Below, in pieces: positions 1 through 8,390 of a DNA stretch of 8,390 bases. The stretch is from PALSA-1196 sp036833805 (GTDB taxonomy: Bacteria; Pseudomonadota; Gammaproteobacteria; Steroidobacterales; Steroidobacteraceae): positions 1 through 8,390 of the forward strand of contig DAITPA010000066.1 in NCBI GenBank assembly GCA_036833805.1. Reading direction: 5' to 3'. The notes under the pieces are model-generated. The model made no database searches. It had not been told where the DNA came from and was given only the letters and a program-made list of their open reading frames with translations. Every line of letters begins with the position of its first letter. The stretch's first letter is position 1. A program made the position numbers and the translations under genes.

Positions 1-13
1 ACAGCATAGAGCT

Positions 14-925
14 GTGGTTCAAATAGCGCGGCAGACGCCCACCAGAGTCGAAGTGGCCGAGCCGCTGCCCATCTGCTATTTGAACGGCGAGTATCTGCCG
101 TTCGAGGCCGCGCGCGTCTCGCCTTTTGACCGCGGCTTTCTCTTTGGCGACGGCGTCTATGAGGTGATGCCGGTGTACGCGGGCCGCCCGTTTCGTCTTG
201 CCGCGCACACAGCTCGCCTGACGAGAAGTCTTGCCGCGATCCGCATGGAGGATCCGCATACGAAAGACGAGTGGCGCGGCATCATTGCAAGCCTGCTCGA
301 GAAGAATGGCAGCCAGGATCAATCCCTGTACTGGCAGGTCACGCGCGGCGCCGAACGCGGCAGGAATCACGCGCCGCTACCCAAGCTGCCGCGCACTGTG
401 TTCATGTTCAGCACGCCGCTCGCGCTGCCAACGGCGGAAGTGCGCGAGCGCGGCGTCGCCTGCATCACCACGCTGGACACCCGGTGGGCGCGCTGCGACA
501 TCAAATCGACGGCCCTGCTTGCCAATATTCTTCTGCGTGAACTTTCCGTGGAGGCGAACGCCGCCGAGACCATCATGCTGCGCGACGGCCAGCTCACAGA
601 GGGCTCCTCATCGGCCGTGCACGTCGTTATAGAAGCAGAGCTGCGCAGCCCCGAGCAATCGCCGCAGATCCTTGCGGGCACTACCCGCAGCGTCGTCGAG
701 GAGCTCGCCGCGCGCGCCGGGATTGCGCATCGGGCAATGCCGATAACCGCGGCGCAACTGCGCACTGCGGATGAGATTTGGATCTCCTCCGCGCTGCGCG
801 AGATCCTGCCCGTCACGTTCCTCGATGGCGCCCCGGTCGGCGCCGGCAGGCCGGGGCCCATCTGGCGGCGTCTGTACAATGAACTGCAGCACTATAAACG
901 CGAGCTTTCCGGACAGCCATGGTGA
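14..925 (+). CDS. dat: D-amino-acid aminotransferase (class IV PLP aminotransferase)
   Basis: This cytosolic PLP enzyme probably interconverts D-alanine and D-glutamate with their 2-oxo acids, supplying D-amino acids for peptidoglycan. The 303-residue protein has the class IV fold throughout. It shows the N-terminal DRGFLFGDGVYE block with Tyr49, the carboxylate-trap pattern R117-N-H119 typical of bacterial D-amino-acid transaminases, the PLP lysine K164 in CDIKSTALLANIL, and E196 in the TEGSSS block that contacts the cofactor ring. The R-x-H trap and the DIKS context favour D-amino-acid over branched-chain aminotransferase or aminodeoxychorismate lyase. The start is uncertain. GTG at 14 is the first visible candidate, but the frame stays open to the left edge, and family members usually begin only a few residues before the YLNGEYLPF block, so GTG at 53 is also possible. 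The gene overlaps ybeD by 7 bases, implying co-transcription. In related bacteria the gene upstream is often a D-Ala-D-Ala carboxypeptidase, which is not visible here. Confidence 0.9.
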   Translation: MVQIARQTPTRVEVAEPLPICYLNGEYLPFEAARVSPFDRGFLFGDGVYEVMPVYAGRPFRLAAHTARLTRSLAAIRMEDPHTKDEWRGIIASLLEKNGSQDQSLYWQVTRGAERGRNHAPLPKLPRTVFMFSTPLALPTAEVRERGVACITTLDTRWARCDIKSTALLANILLRELSVEANAAETIMLRDGQLTEGSSSAVHVVIEAELRSPEQSPQILAGTTRSVVEELAARAGIAHRAMPITAAQLRTADEIWISSALREILPVTFLDGAPVGAGRPGPIWRRLYNELQHYKRELSGQPW

Positions 926-1185
926 ATGACAAGCCGCTTTTAAACTTCCCGACCGATTATCCGATCAAAGTCATTGGCCGCCCGTCAGCCGAGTTCCGCG
1001 CGCGCATCCACGCCATCGTGCTGCGCCACGTGCCCGTGCTCGAGGCGAGTCACGTCACTGAGCACCTCAGCAAAAATGGCAACTATCTGTCGATCTCCTA
1101 CGCCATTCGCGCCGAGAGCCGCGAGCAGGTGAGCGCGCTCGCCGCCGATCTCACCGCCTGCCCGGAAGTGCTGCTCGTGATTTAA
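919..1185 (+). CDS. ybeD: YbeD-like DUF493 family protein
   Basis: This small 88-residue protein belongs to the DUF493/YbeD family, whose E. coli member is 87 residues with an ACT-like alpha/beta fold. A regulatory role has been suggested for the family, but no biochemical function is established. The recognisable family features are the N-terminal LLNFPTDYPIKVIG block, the central SKNGNYLSISYAI strand and a short hydrophobic C-terminus. No signal peptide or membrane segment is seen. The ATG at 919 lies inside the last codons of dat; a GTG follows directly at 922 and could be used instead. No strong ribosome site is visible, so translation is probably coupled to dat. In many gammaproteobacteria this gene is followed by lipB and lipA. 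Here it is followed by a non-coding gap and then sulfate-transport genes. Confidence 0.9.
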   Translation: MVNDKPLLNFPTDYPIKVIGRPSAEFRARIHAIVLRHVPVLEASHVTEHLSKNGNYLSISYAIRAESREQVSALAADLTACPEVLLVI

Positions 1186-1200
1186 CGCGAAAGTTGCGAC

Positions 1201-1265
1201 AGCCGCTCGACGTTGAATTAACAAAATGCGGGCGACCCAGCGCGCGCTACGATGCGCGAGCGGCT
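1201..1265 (+). repeat. 9-base inverted repeat able to form a long-range hairpin
   Basis: AGCCGCTCG at 1201-1209 is the exact reverse complement of CGAGCGGCT at 1257-1265. In RNA the two arms could close a hairpin with a 47-base loop. The right arm shares GAGCGG with the short hairpin at 1258-1277, so the two structures exclude each other, as in an attenuator. A 9-base match in GC-rich DNA can also arise by chance, so this is only a candidate regulatory structure. Confidence 0.3.
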
Positions 1266-1277
1266 TTATAACCGCTC
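1258..1277 (+). terminator. possible weak hairpin terminator after ybeD or in the cysA leader
   Basis: GAGCGG (1258-1263) and CCGCTC (1272-1277) form a perfect 6-base stem with an 8-base loop, CTTTATAA. The stem is followed by TGTT rather than a true T-run, so an intrinsic terminator here would be weak. It could end dat-ybeD transcription, or act within the leader of the sulfate operon if transcription starts upstream. Confidence 0.25.
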
Positions 1278-1353
1278 TGTTACCGTTTGCGAATGACGCC
1301 GCGGCCCCGCCCCCGGTAGCATGGGTTGCCCGAGCCAGCGACACTAAGGCCCC

Positions 1354-3095
<1,742 letters not shown>

Positions 3096-3099
<4 letters not shown>

Positions 3100-3935
3100 A
3101 GCCGCTGCGTCAGCCGAGCGTACTGCCCGGGTTCGGGCTGACCTTCGGATTCACCACGTTCTTTCTATCCGGCATCGTCCTCCTGCCGCTCGCCGCACTC
3201 GTCTTGATGACGGCTTCGATGTCGTGGCACGAGTTCCTGCACGTCATCTTGAACCCGCGCGCCGTCGGCTCGTACCGGCTGTCATTCGGTGCTTCACTGC
3301 TCGCGGCATCAATCAATCTAATATTCGGATTCATCATCGCATGGACGCTGGTGCGCTATGAGTTTCCAGGGCGCAAGATCATCGACGCCCTGATTGACAT
3401 GCCATTTGCCTTGCCGACGGCGGTTTCCGGCATCGCGCTTACTACGGTGTTCGCTCAGAACGGCTGGATCGGCCGTTACCTTGAACCGTTAGGCATCAAA
3501 GTGGCGTACACCTGGATCGGCGTAACCGTGGCACTGACGCTCATCGGCATGCCCTTCGTCGTGCGCTCGGTGCAGCCGGCGCTGCAGGAGGTGCAGCGTG
3601 ATCTTGAGGATGCGGCCGAGACCCTGGGCGCCGGCCGCTTGTACGTCTTTCGACGCATCATCCTGCCGACTGTGCTGCCTGCGCTGCTTACCGGCTTCAC
3701 GCTCGCTTTCGCACGTGCGGTGGGCGAATACGGCTCGGTGATTTTCATATCGGGCAATCTGCCTATGAAAACAGAGATCACACCGCTGCTGATCGTGATC
3801 CGGCTCGAGGAATTTGACTATCACGGCGCCGCGGCGCTCGGCTTTGTCATGCTGGTCATCTCCTTTGTGATGCTCTTGACCATCAATCTGCTGCAAGCGT
3901 GGGGACGGCGGCGCTTGGTCGCCACGGGACGTTAG
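3096..3935 (+). CDS. cysT: Sulfate/thiosulfate ABC transporter permease CysT (CysU)
   Basis: This inner-membrane permease forms half of the sulfate channel together with CysW. The 279 residues match the family length. Membrane segments are visible at about 13-39, 62-86, 100-122, 137-157, 195-219 and 246-268. Blocks shared with E. coli CysT include VLPGF near the start, DMPFALPTAVSG (101-112), PFVVRSVQPAL (153-163), the EAA loop that docks onto the ATPase (EDAAETLGA, 171-179, with its conserved Gly) and GEYGSVIFISGN (210-221). The GTG start at 3096 overlaps the cysA stop as GTGA and has GAAGGG five bases upstream as a ribosome site, so translational coupling is likely. The protein has no cysteine. 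The stop codon overlaps the proposed cysW start by one base. Confidence 0.95.
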
Positions 3936-4804
3936 TGAACGCCGAGGCCATATCAGTCGTCGCTGAGATTGCGACGCGCCCGGGTCGCGACACGGTGGTG
4001 GGTGCCGCAGTGCGCTGGGCATTCATCACGGTGTCGCTGGTGTTTCTTGCGGCTTTACTGTTTGCGCCGCTTGCGACCGTGATCGCGATGGCGCTCGCCA
4101 AGGGCGTCGGCGCGTATCTTGCAAGCTTCCTCGACAAGGATACGGGAGCGGCCATCCGTCTCACCCTTATCACCGCGCTCGTCGTCGTACCGATCAATAC
4201 GGTGTTTGGGCTGTGTGCCGCCTGGGCTATCGCCAAATTCGAGTTTCAGGGGAAAAGCTTCCTCATCACGCTCATTGATCTGCCGCTTGCCGTGTCGCCG
4301 GTAATCTCCGGCATGGTCTACGTGCTGCTCTTTGGCCTGCAGGGCTGGTTCGGAGCCTGGCTGCAGGAGCGTGACATCAGCATCATCTTCGCGCTGCCGG
4401 GCATCATACTTGCAACCATGTTCGTGACTTTCCCATACGTGGCGCGCGAGCTCATTCCTCTCATGCAGCAGCTCGGCAACGACGAGGAGGAAGCCGCGAT
4501 CACGCTCGGCGCAGGCGGCTGGCTCACGTTCTTCCGCATCACGCTGCCGAAAGTGCGCTGGGGGCTGTTGTACGGCATCATCCTCTGCAATGCGCGCGCC
4601 ATGGGTGAGTTCGGCGCAGTCTCCGTCGTCTCGGGCCATATCCGGGGCCTCACGAACACGATGCCTTTGCATATCGAGATTCTCTACAATGAGTACAACT
4701 TTGTGGGCGCATTCGCGGTCGCATCGCTGCTTATGTTGCTCGCGGTCGCAACGCTCGTTGTGAAGACGCTCGTTGAACGCACTGGTTACCGGCGGCGGCG
4801 TTAG
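3935..4804 (+). CDS. cysW: Sulfate/thiosulfate ABC transporter permease CysW
   Basis: This is the second channel subunit of the sulfate importer, in the inner membrane, pairing with CysT. With the GTG at 3935 it has 289 residues, close to E. coli CysW (291). Hydrophobic segments begin at about residues 26, 74, 109, 151, 208 and 258. Family blocks are DLPLAVSPVISGMVY (115-129), FVTFPYVARELIP (163-175), the EAA loop (EEEAAITLGAGG, 184-195) and the CysW-specific NARAMGEFGAVSVVSG (219-234). I chose 3935 because it abuts the cysT stop (TTAGTGA) and gives the normal length. An in-frame GTG at 3899 would add 12 residues and overlap cysT by 37 bases, which is less likely. The protein has two cysteines, C94 and C218, unlike its cysteine-free partners. 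Confidence 0.93.
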   Translation: MNAEAISVVAEIATRPGRDTVVGAAVRWAFITVSLVFLAALLFAPLATVIAMALAKGVGAYLASFLDKDTGAAIRLTLITALVVVPINTVFGLCAAWAIAKFEFQGKSFLITLIDLPLAVSPVISGMVYVLLFGLQGWFGAWLQERDISIIFALPGIILATMFVTFPYVARELIPLMQQLGNDEEEAAITLGAGGWLTFFRITLPKVRWGLLYGIILCNARAMGEFGAVSVVSGHIRGLTNTMPLHIEILYNEYNFVGAFAVASLLMLLAVATLVVKTLVERTGYRRRR

Positions 4805-4808
4805 CAGC

Positions 4809-6914
4809 ATGCTCGAGCGCGCACGCCAGCTATTGCTGCGGCTCAAGTTCGATCCTGCGAAGACGGGCCTCGGCTGGTGGCTCGCCGCCATCAATGTCGC
4901 AATCGTTCTGCTGGTGGTCGGCGGCATTTCGTTCTCCGCCATCGGCAAGCTGCGCGAGCTCGCCGACGAGCAGGGCAAGGCGCGGGTTCAGCTCGCAGCA
5001 GCGATGGCGCGCGAGGACTTGAGGAGACTGGGCGAAGATGCTGTCACCGCGGCGCACGTGCTCGCCGACCGGCCGACTTTGCAGCGCCTCGTGTCCGCGG
5101 AGACCACAGACGCGCTCGCTTTGTTCTTGCGGCGCTTCTGCCAGACGGAGGCCATCAGCGCCTGCGCAGTGCTGCAGGGTACGCAACTTGTGGCGCAGGC
5201 CGGGCAGTCCCTGCCGTGGAACGACATCGTGACGGCGAGCGCCGAGCAGGGTGAGAGTTTTCTTGCATCCCCCGCAGGAGCTCCATTTGCGGTCGTCGGA
5301 GCGGTTGCAAGCTTCGGCGAGGGCAAAGCGACCCGCGTCTTCATCGTGCGCTTCCTCGATGCGCAGCTCGCAAAAAACTTAAGCGCACACGTAGGCCTGC
5401 AAATCCGTGTGCTCAACTATAGAAGCTTTGCAGGCGCGCCCGTTGATGCGTTTACGTCCCTGCATTCGGTGGGGCTTGCGGACGGCCACTCGGCGGTGCA
5501 ACGGATCAATCTCTTGAACCTGTACGCTGCAAGCGTTCCGGTGTTCGCATCGACCGGCGAGGCGATTGCGCTCATCGAAACTCGTCTGCCTGCGGCGACC
5601 ATCGACCAGGCCGCAAACCACCTTGCACGGCGCCTGCAGGTGACGGCATTCCTCCTCGCGCTGGTCGCGGTGCTCACCGGCATTTTCCTTGGCCAATGGG
5701 TCGCTGCACCCGTGCGCGCGCTCACCGCGGCGGCGGTGCGTCTGGGTCAAGGGGATTTTTCCACTTCAATACCTCCGGGCGGCGCCGCCGAAGTCGGCAC
5801 CCTCGCACGCACGATGGAGGACATGCGACGCAATCTCGTGGATTTGACGAGCACTCTGCGGCGCCGCGAGGCCGAAGCCCAGGCGGTGCTCTCCGGCATC
5901 GTCGAAGGCGTGTACGCGGTCGATAAAAACCGCGCAATCCGCTATCTGAATCCGCAGGCTGCGCGCCTTCTCAATGTCGACACGGGCACGGCCATCGGGC
6001 GCTTCTGCGGCGACGTGTTGAAACCGTCCAATGTCAATGGTCTGCGCCCCTGCGACATTGCCTGCCCGATTCTGCAGGCGCGCACCGACGGCACGGCGCA
6101 GTCCGTCGAGCGGCTGCAAACGACCGCTGGCTCGGCACGCACGACGGTCATTGCAAGCTCCGCGATGGTCGATGGGCTGCAGGTGCAGGTGCTTCGAGAT
6201 GAAACCGAGCTTGAGGCCGTGCGCCGTGCGCGCGACACGGTGCTCGCCAACATCTCGCACGAGTTTCGCACGCCGCTCGCCGCGCAGCTTGCCTCGATTG
6301 AACTCTTGCGCGACGGGCTCACAACTTTGCCTGCGGAGCAGCGCGCTGCACTTGTGCAGTCGCTCGAGCGCGGCACGGTGCGCCTCACGCAACTCATCGA
6401 CAATCTGCTCGAGAGCACCCGCATTGAGTCGGGACAATTGTCCATCCGCCATCAGAGTGTAGCGCTGGCGGAAGTCGTGGAAGACGCGCGCGCACTCGTC
6501 GGCTCGCTACTCGTGCTGCGCGGCCAGCCATTGGAGGTCTCCGTGCCTGACGATTTGCCACTCGTCAACGGCGACGCCACACGCTTGACGCAGGTGTTCG
6601 TGAACCTGCTTGCGAATGCGAGCAAGTTCGCGCCGGAGGGCAGCGTCATACGGGTAGGCGCGAGACAAAACGACGCGCGCGTCGTCGCCTGGGTTGAAGA
6701 TGAGGGTCCGGGTGTGCCCGATGCGGCCGGCGCAACGATCTTCGAGCGCTTCCGCCGCGGCCCGGAGGAGGAGCCTGAGCCGGGCGGCCTGGGGTTGGGT
6801 CTATGGATCGTGAAATCCATCATCGACCGGCACGGCGGCACGATCGCGGCCGAGCGTACCAGCGACCAGTGCACCCGCTTCAGCATTACGCTGCCTGCGG
6901 AAGCGCCCGAATGA
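4809..6914 (+). CDS. Membrane sensor histidine kinase (periplasmic sensor, HAMP, PAS, HisKA, HATPase)
   Basis: This 701-residue sensor kinase is the probable partner of the response regulator that follows. Domains in order: a membrane helix at about 22-46, a periplasmic sensor of about 230 residues (47-277) that looks Cache-like, a second helix at 279-299, a HAMP linker (296-348), a PAS domain (355-465), then the kinase core. The phosphoacceptor is H484 in NISHEFRTPL. The N-box is NLLANASKFAP (599-609), the G1 box DEGPGVP (631-637), the F-box FERF (645-648) and the G2 box GGLGLGLWIVK (659-669), so it looks fully active. The PAS domain has three cysteines, C400, C415 and C419; the sensor domain has C111 and C119. 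The ATG at 4809 lies 4 bases after cysW. A TTG at 4773 would add 12 residues overlapping cysW and is less likely. The ligand is unknown. Position inside a sulfate-uptake operon suggests it reports sulfur supply, which is inference only. Confidence 0.92.
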   Translation: MLERARQLLLRLKFDPAKTGLGWWLAAINVAIVLLVVGGISFSAIGKLRELADEQGKARVQLAAAMAREDLRRLGEDAVTAAHVLADRPTLQRLVSAETTDALALFLRRFCQTEAISACAVLQGTQLVAQAGQSLPWNDIVTASAEQGESFLASPAGAPFAVVGAVASFGEGKATRVFIVRFLDAQLAKNLSAHVGLQIRVLNYRSFAGAPVDAFTSLHSVGLADGHSAVQRINLLNLYAASVPVFASTGEAIALIETRLPAATIDQAANHLARRLQVTAFLLALVAVLTGIFLGQWVAAPVRALTAAAVRLGQGDFSTSIPPGGAAEVGTLARTMEDMRRNLVDLTSTLRRREAEAQAVLSGIVEGVYAVDKNRAIRYLNPQAARLLNVDTGTAIGRFCGDVLKPSNVNGLRPCDIACPILQARTDGTAQSVERLQTTAGSARTTVIASSAMVDGLQVQVLRDETELEAVRRARDTVLANISHEFRTPLAAQLASIELLRDGLTTLPAEQRAALVQSLERGTVRLTQLIDNLLESTRIESGQLSIRHQSVALAEVVEDARALVGSLLVLRGQPLEVSVPDDLPLVNGDATRLTQVFVNLLANASKFAPEGSVIRVGARQNDARVVAWVEDEGPGVPDAAGATIFERFRRGPEEEPEPGGLGLGLWIVKSIIDRHGGTIAAERTSDQCTRFSITLPAEAPE

Positions 6915-7585
6915 AAATCCTGATCGCCGATGATGATCGCGATTTACTCGTGCTCATCGCCTTCACGCTCACGCAGGCAGGCTACCTCGTCGTGCGCGCG
7001 GCTGACGGCCAAACTGCACTACGCGCTTTCGACGCCGAGGCGCCGGATTTCGTGGTCCTCGATATCAACATGCCTGGAGCGAGCGGTTTTCAGGTGTGCG
7101 AGGCAATCCGCACCAAGTCACGCGTGCCGATCATGATGCTCACCGTACGTGGCGAGGAAGAAGATCTCGTGCAGGCGCTGGAGCTCGGCGCCGATGACTT
7201 CCTGACGAAGCCCTTCAGTCCCCGTACTCTTCTCGCGCGGATCAAAGCGCTCGTGCGCCGCGCCGGAATTGAAAGTTCCGCGCCGCTCATCGCCGGCCGA
7301 GTGAGACTCGACCCGGAAGAGCATTCGGTCACGATCGACGGTCGTGTGCCGGTACGCCTTACCAAACTTGAACTGCGCCTTCTGCAAATGCTGCTCAGCA
7401 ATGCCGGCCGCAGCGTCAGATCCGAGCGGCTGCTGGCACAGGTCTGGGGACATCGCAATGCCGGCGATCGCCAACTCTTAAAGCAACTGGTGCACCGGCT
7501 GCGGCAGAAAATTGAAACCGATCCGGCCAACCCCGCCATTCTGCAGACAGCCGCGGGCTCAGGCTATAAGTTGATCGTGGAATAG
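6911..7585 (+). CDS. OmpR/PhoB-family response regulator
   Basis: This 224-residue DNA-binding regulator is presumably phosphorylated by the kinase encoded just upstream. The receiver domain (1-115) has the acidic cluster D7-D9, the phosphoacceptor D51 in VVLDINMPG, the switch T78 and K100 in TKPF. The winged-helix domain (about 128-224) has the LTKLELRLLQML helix, the recognition-helix stretch RQLLKQLVHRLRQKI and the wing GSGYKL (216-221). The ATG at 6911 overlaps the kinase stop as ATGA, with GGAAG at 6899-6903 as a ribosome site. An in-frame codon at 6803 would put 36 unrelated residues in front of the receiver and was rejected. Its target promoters are not evident; the leader before cysA and the off-window sbp promoter are obvious candidates. 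The next gene, on the other strand, ends only 10 bases away. Confidence 0.95.
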   Translation: MKILIADDDRDLLVLIAFTLTQAGYLVVRAADGQTALRAFDAEAPDFVVLDINMPGASGFQVCEAIRTKSRVPIMMLTVRGEEEDLVQALELGADDFLTKPFSPRTLLARIKALVRRAGIESSAPLIAGRVRLDPEEHSVTIDGRVPVRLTKLELRLLQMLLSNAGRSVRSERLLAQVWGHRNAGDRQLLKQLVHRLRQKIETDPANPAILQTAAGSGYKLIVE

Positions 7586-7595
7586 TCCTGAAAAC

Positions 7596-8390
7596 TCAAT
7601 GCGCGTAGATCTGATCGAAGATCGCGCCTTCTGCAAAGTGCTCCTTCTTAACCTTCGGCCATCCACCGAAGTCTGCGATCGTCACGAGCTTAAGCTCGGG
7701 AAATTGCTTCGCATATTTTGCGGCTACTTGGGGATCACGCGGCCGGTAATAGTTTCTCGCGATAATCTCCTGGCCCTCAGCACTATAGAGATGCTCAAGA
7801 TACGCCTGTGCGATTTCACGCGTGCCGCGTCGCAGGACGACTTTGTCGACGACGGCGACTGAGGGCTCCGCGAGCACGCTGATGGTCGGTACGACAATCT
7901 CAACTTTGTCCGCACCCACTTCCTTAATGGCAAGCTCGGCTTCGTTCTCCCAGGCAAGCAGCACATCGCCGATGCCGCGTTGCACGAAAGTCGTCGTCGC
8001 GCCGCGGGCACCGGTGTCGAGGACCGGAACGTTCTTGTAGAGCTTTTGGACGAAGACCTTCGCGGAGGCGTCGCTGCCGCCCGGCTGTTTGAGCGCCCAG
8101 CCCCAGGCAGCTAGATAATTCCAGCGCGCGCCGCCGGAGGTCTTCGGATTCGGCGTGATCACTTGGACTCCGGGCTTCACAAGATCGGCCCAGTCGCGAA
8201 CGTTCTTTGGGTTGCCGTTGCGCACGAGAAACACGATTGTCGAAGTGTATGGCGCGCTGTTGTTAGGGAGGCGGCTCTGCCAGTTGAGCGGCAGAAGCTT
8301 CCCCTGCGTTGCAATGGCGTCGACGTCGCCCGCGAGCCCCAGCGTTACTACGTCCGCGGCGAGCCCATCAATGACCGAGCGCGCCTGCTT
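7596..8390 (-). CDS. sbp: Periplasmic sulfate-binding protein Sbp (C-terminal 264 residues; 5' end off window)
   Basis: This is the periplasmic receptor that captures sulfate and delivers it to the CysT-CysW channel. The reading frame enters from the right edge with KQARSVIDGLAADVVTL, a conserved block about 50 residues into mature Sbp, so the signal peptide and first part lie outside the window. Blocks that follow are LPNNSAPYTSTIVFLVR, PGVQVITPNPKTSGGARW, NYLAAWGWALK, KNVPVLDTGARGATTTF, GDVLLAWENEAELA, NYYRPRD and the C-terminal GGWPKVKKEHFAEG. The SGGARWNYLAAW form is that of Sbp rather than the thiosulfate-binding paralogue CysP. The visible part contains neither cysteine nor methionine. 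A GTG at 8234 is internal and not the true start. The gene is convergent with the regulator gene, separated from the cysA-cysT-cysW operon it serves. Confidence 0.95.
   Translation of the reverse strand, partial: KQARSVIDGLAADVVTLGLAGDVDAIATQGKLLPLNWQSRLPNNSAPYTSTIVFLVRNGNPKNVRDWADLVKPGVQVITPNPKTSGGARWNYLAAWGWALKQPGGSDASAKVFVQKLYKNVPVLDTGARGATTTFVQRGIGDVLLAWENEAELAIKEVGADKVEIVVPTISVLAEPSVAVVDKVVLRRGTREIAQAYLEHLYSAEGQEIIARNYYRPRDPQVAAKYAKQFPELKLVTIADFGGWPKVKKEHFAEGAIFDQIYAH

Larger units (their letters stand above)
1186..1353. other. intergenic leader between ybeD and cysA
   Basis: This 168-base gap is the only substantial non-coding stretch in the window. It should hold the end of the dat-ybeD transcript and the promoter and 5' leader of the sulfate operon. 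It contains a relatively A/T-rich patch near 1213-1227, a TATAAC hexamer at 1267-1272, and inverted repeats described separately. I could not pair either A/T-rich element with a convincing -35 box at normal spacing, so no promoter is called. No remnant of lipB, no tRNA and no recognisable riboswitch consensus is seen. The only ribosome-site candidate before cysA is AAGG at 1346-1349, four bases from the ATG, which is weak and close. Confidence 0.6.

Noticed and set aside
1..13. TAG at 7-9 as the end of an upstream gene such as a D-Ala-D-Ala carboxypeptidase
   Set aside because: Only two codons precede it in the window, far too little to identify a gene.
1213..1272. Possible sigma-70 promoter elements (TTGAAT at 1213, TACGAT at 1248, TATAAC at 1267)
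   Set aside because: No pair of hexamers has both a reasonable match and a spacing near 17 bases, so no promoter is called.
4055..4978. Long minus-strand open frame (307 codons) opposite cysW and the kinase start
   Set aside because: It lies opposite confidently identified genes, has a composition dominated by R, E, D and H that is typical of antisense frames in GC-rich DNA, and shows no recognisable domain.
6803..6910. In-frame upstream extension of the response regulator
   Set aside because: It would add 36 basic residues encoded out of frame within the kinase ATP-binding region. The receiver domain starts normally at the ATG at 6911.

Overview
The window is GC-rich, densely coding DNA. 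It looks like the chromosome of a proteobacterium, most likely a gammaproteobacterium. The pair D-amino-acid aminotransferase plus YbeD-type DUF493 protein is typical of the cell-wall/lipoate neighbourhood of gammaproteobacteria, and the transporter proteins are clearly of the CysT/CysW/Sbp type. There is no sign of phage, insertion sequences, tRNA or rRNA genes, or CRISPR arrays.

Layout. (1) 14-1185, plus strand: dat, overlapping ybeD by 7 bases. (2) 1186-1353: the only sizeable non-coding gap, holding inverted repeats that could form alternative hairpins. (3) 1354-7585, plus strand: five tightly packed genes, namely an unusually long CysA-type ATPase with a C-terminal extension, the permeases CysT and CysW, a membrane sensor histidine kinase and an OmpR-type response regulator. 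The junctions overlap by 4 bases, overlap by 1, are separated by 4 bases, and overlap by 4. This argues for one operon with translational coupling. (4) 7596-8390, minus strand: the C-terminal 264 residues of the periplasmic sulfate-binding protein Sbp, ending 10 bases from the regulator gene and running off the right edge.

How the genes fit together. Sbp would capture sulfate in the periplasm and pass it to the CysT-CysW channel, powered by a CysA dimer. The kinase and regulator sit in the same transcription unit and probably control sulfur supply or respond to transport, in place of or beside the usual CysB control. That link is inferred from position only.

Main points of interest. CysA is about 220 residues longer than usual, and its tail reads like a universal-stress-protein (Usp) domain. 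A two-component system is embedded in a sulfate-uptake operon. The kinase PAS domain carries a three-cysteine cluster. CysA, CysT and the visible part of Sbp contain no cysteine, and the Sbp part has no methionine either, which suggests sulfur-sparing composition. The lipB gene often found after ybeD is absent here.
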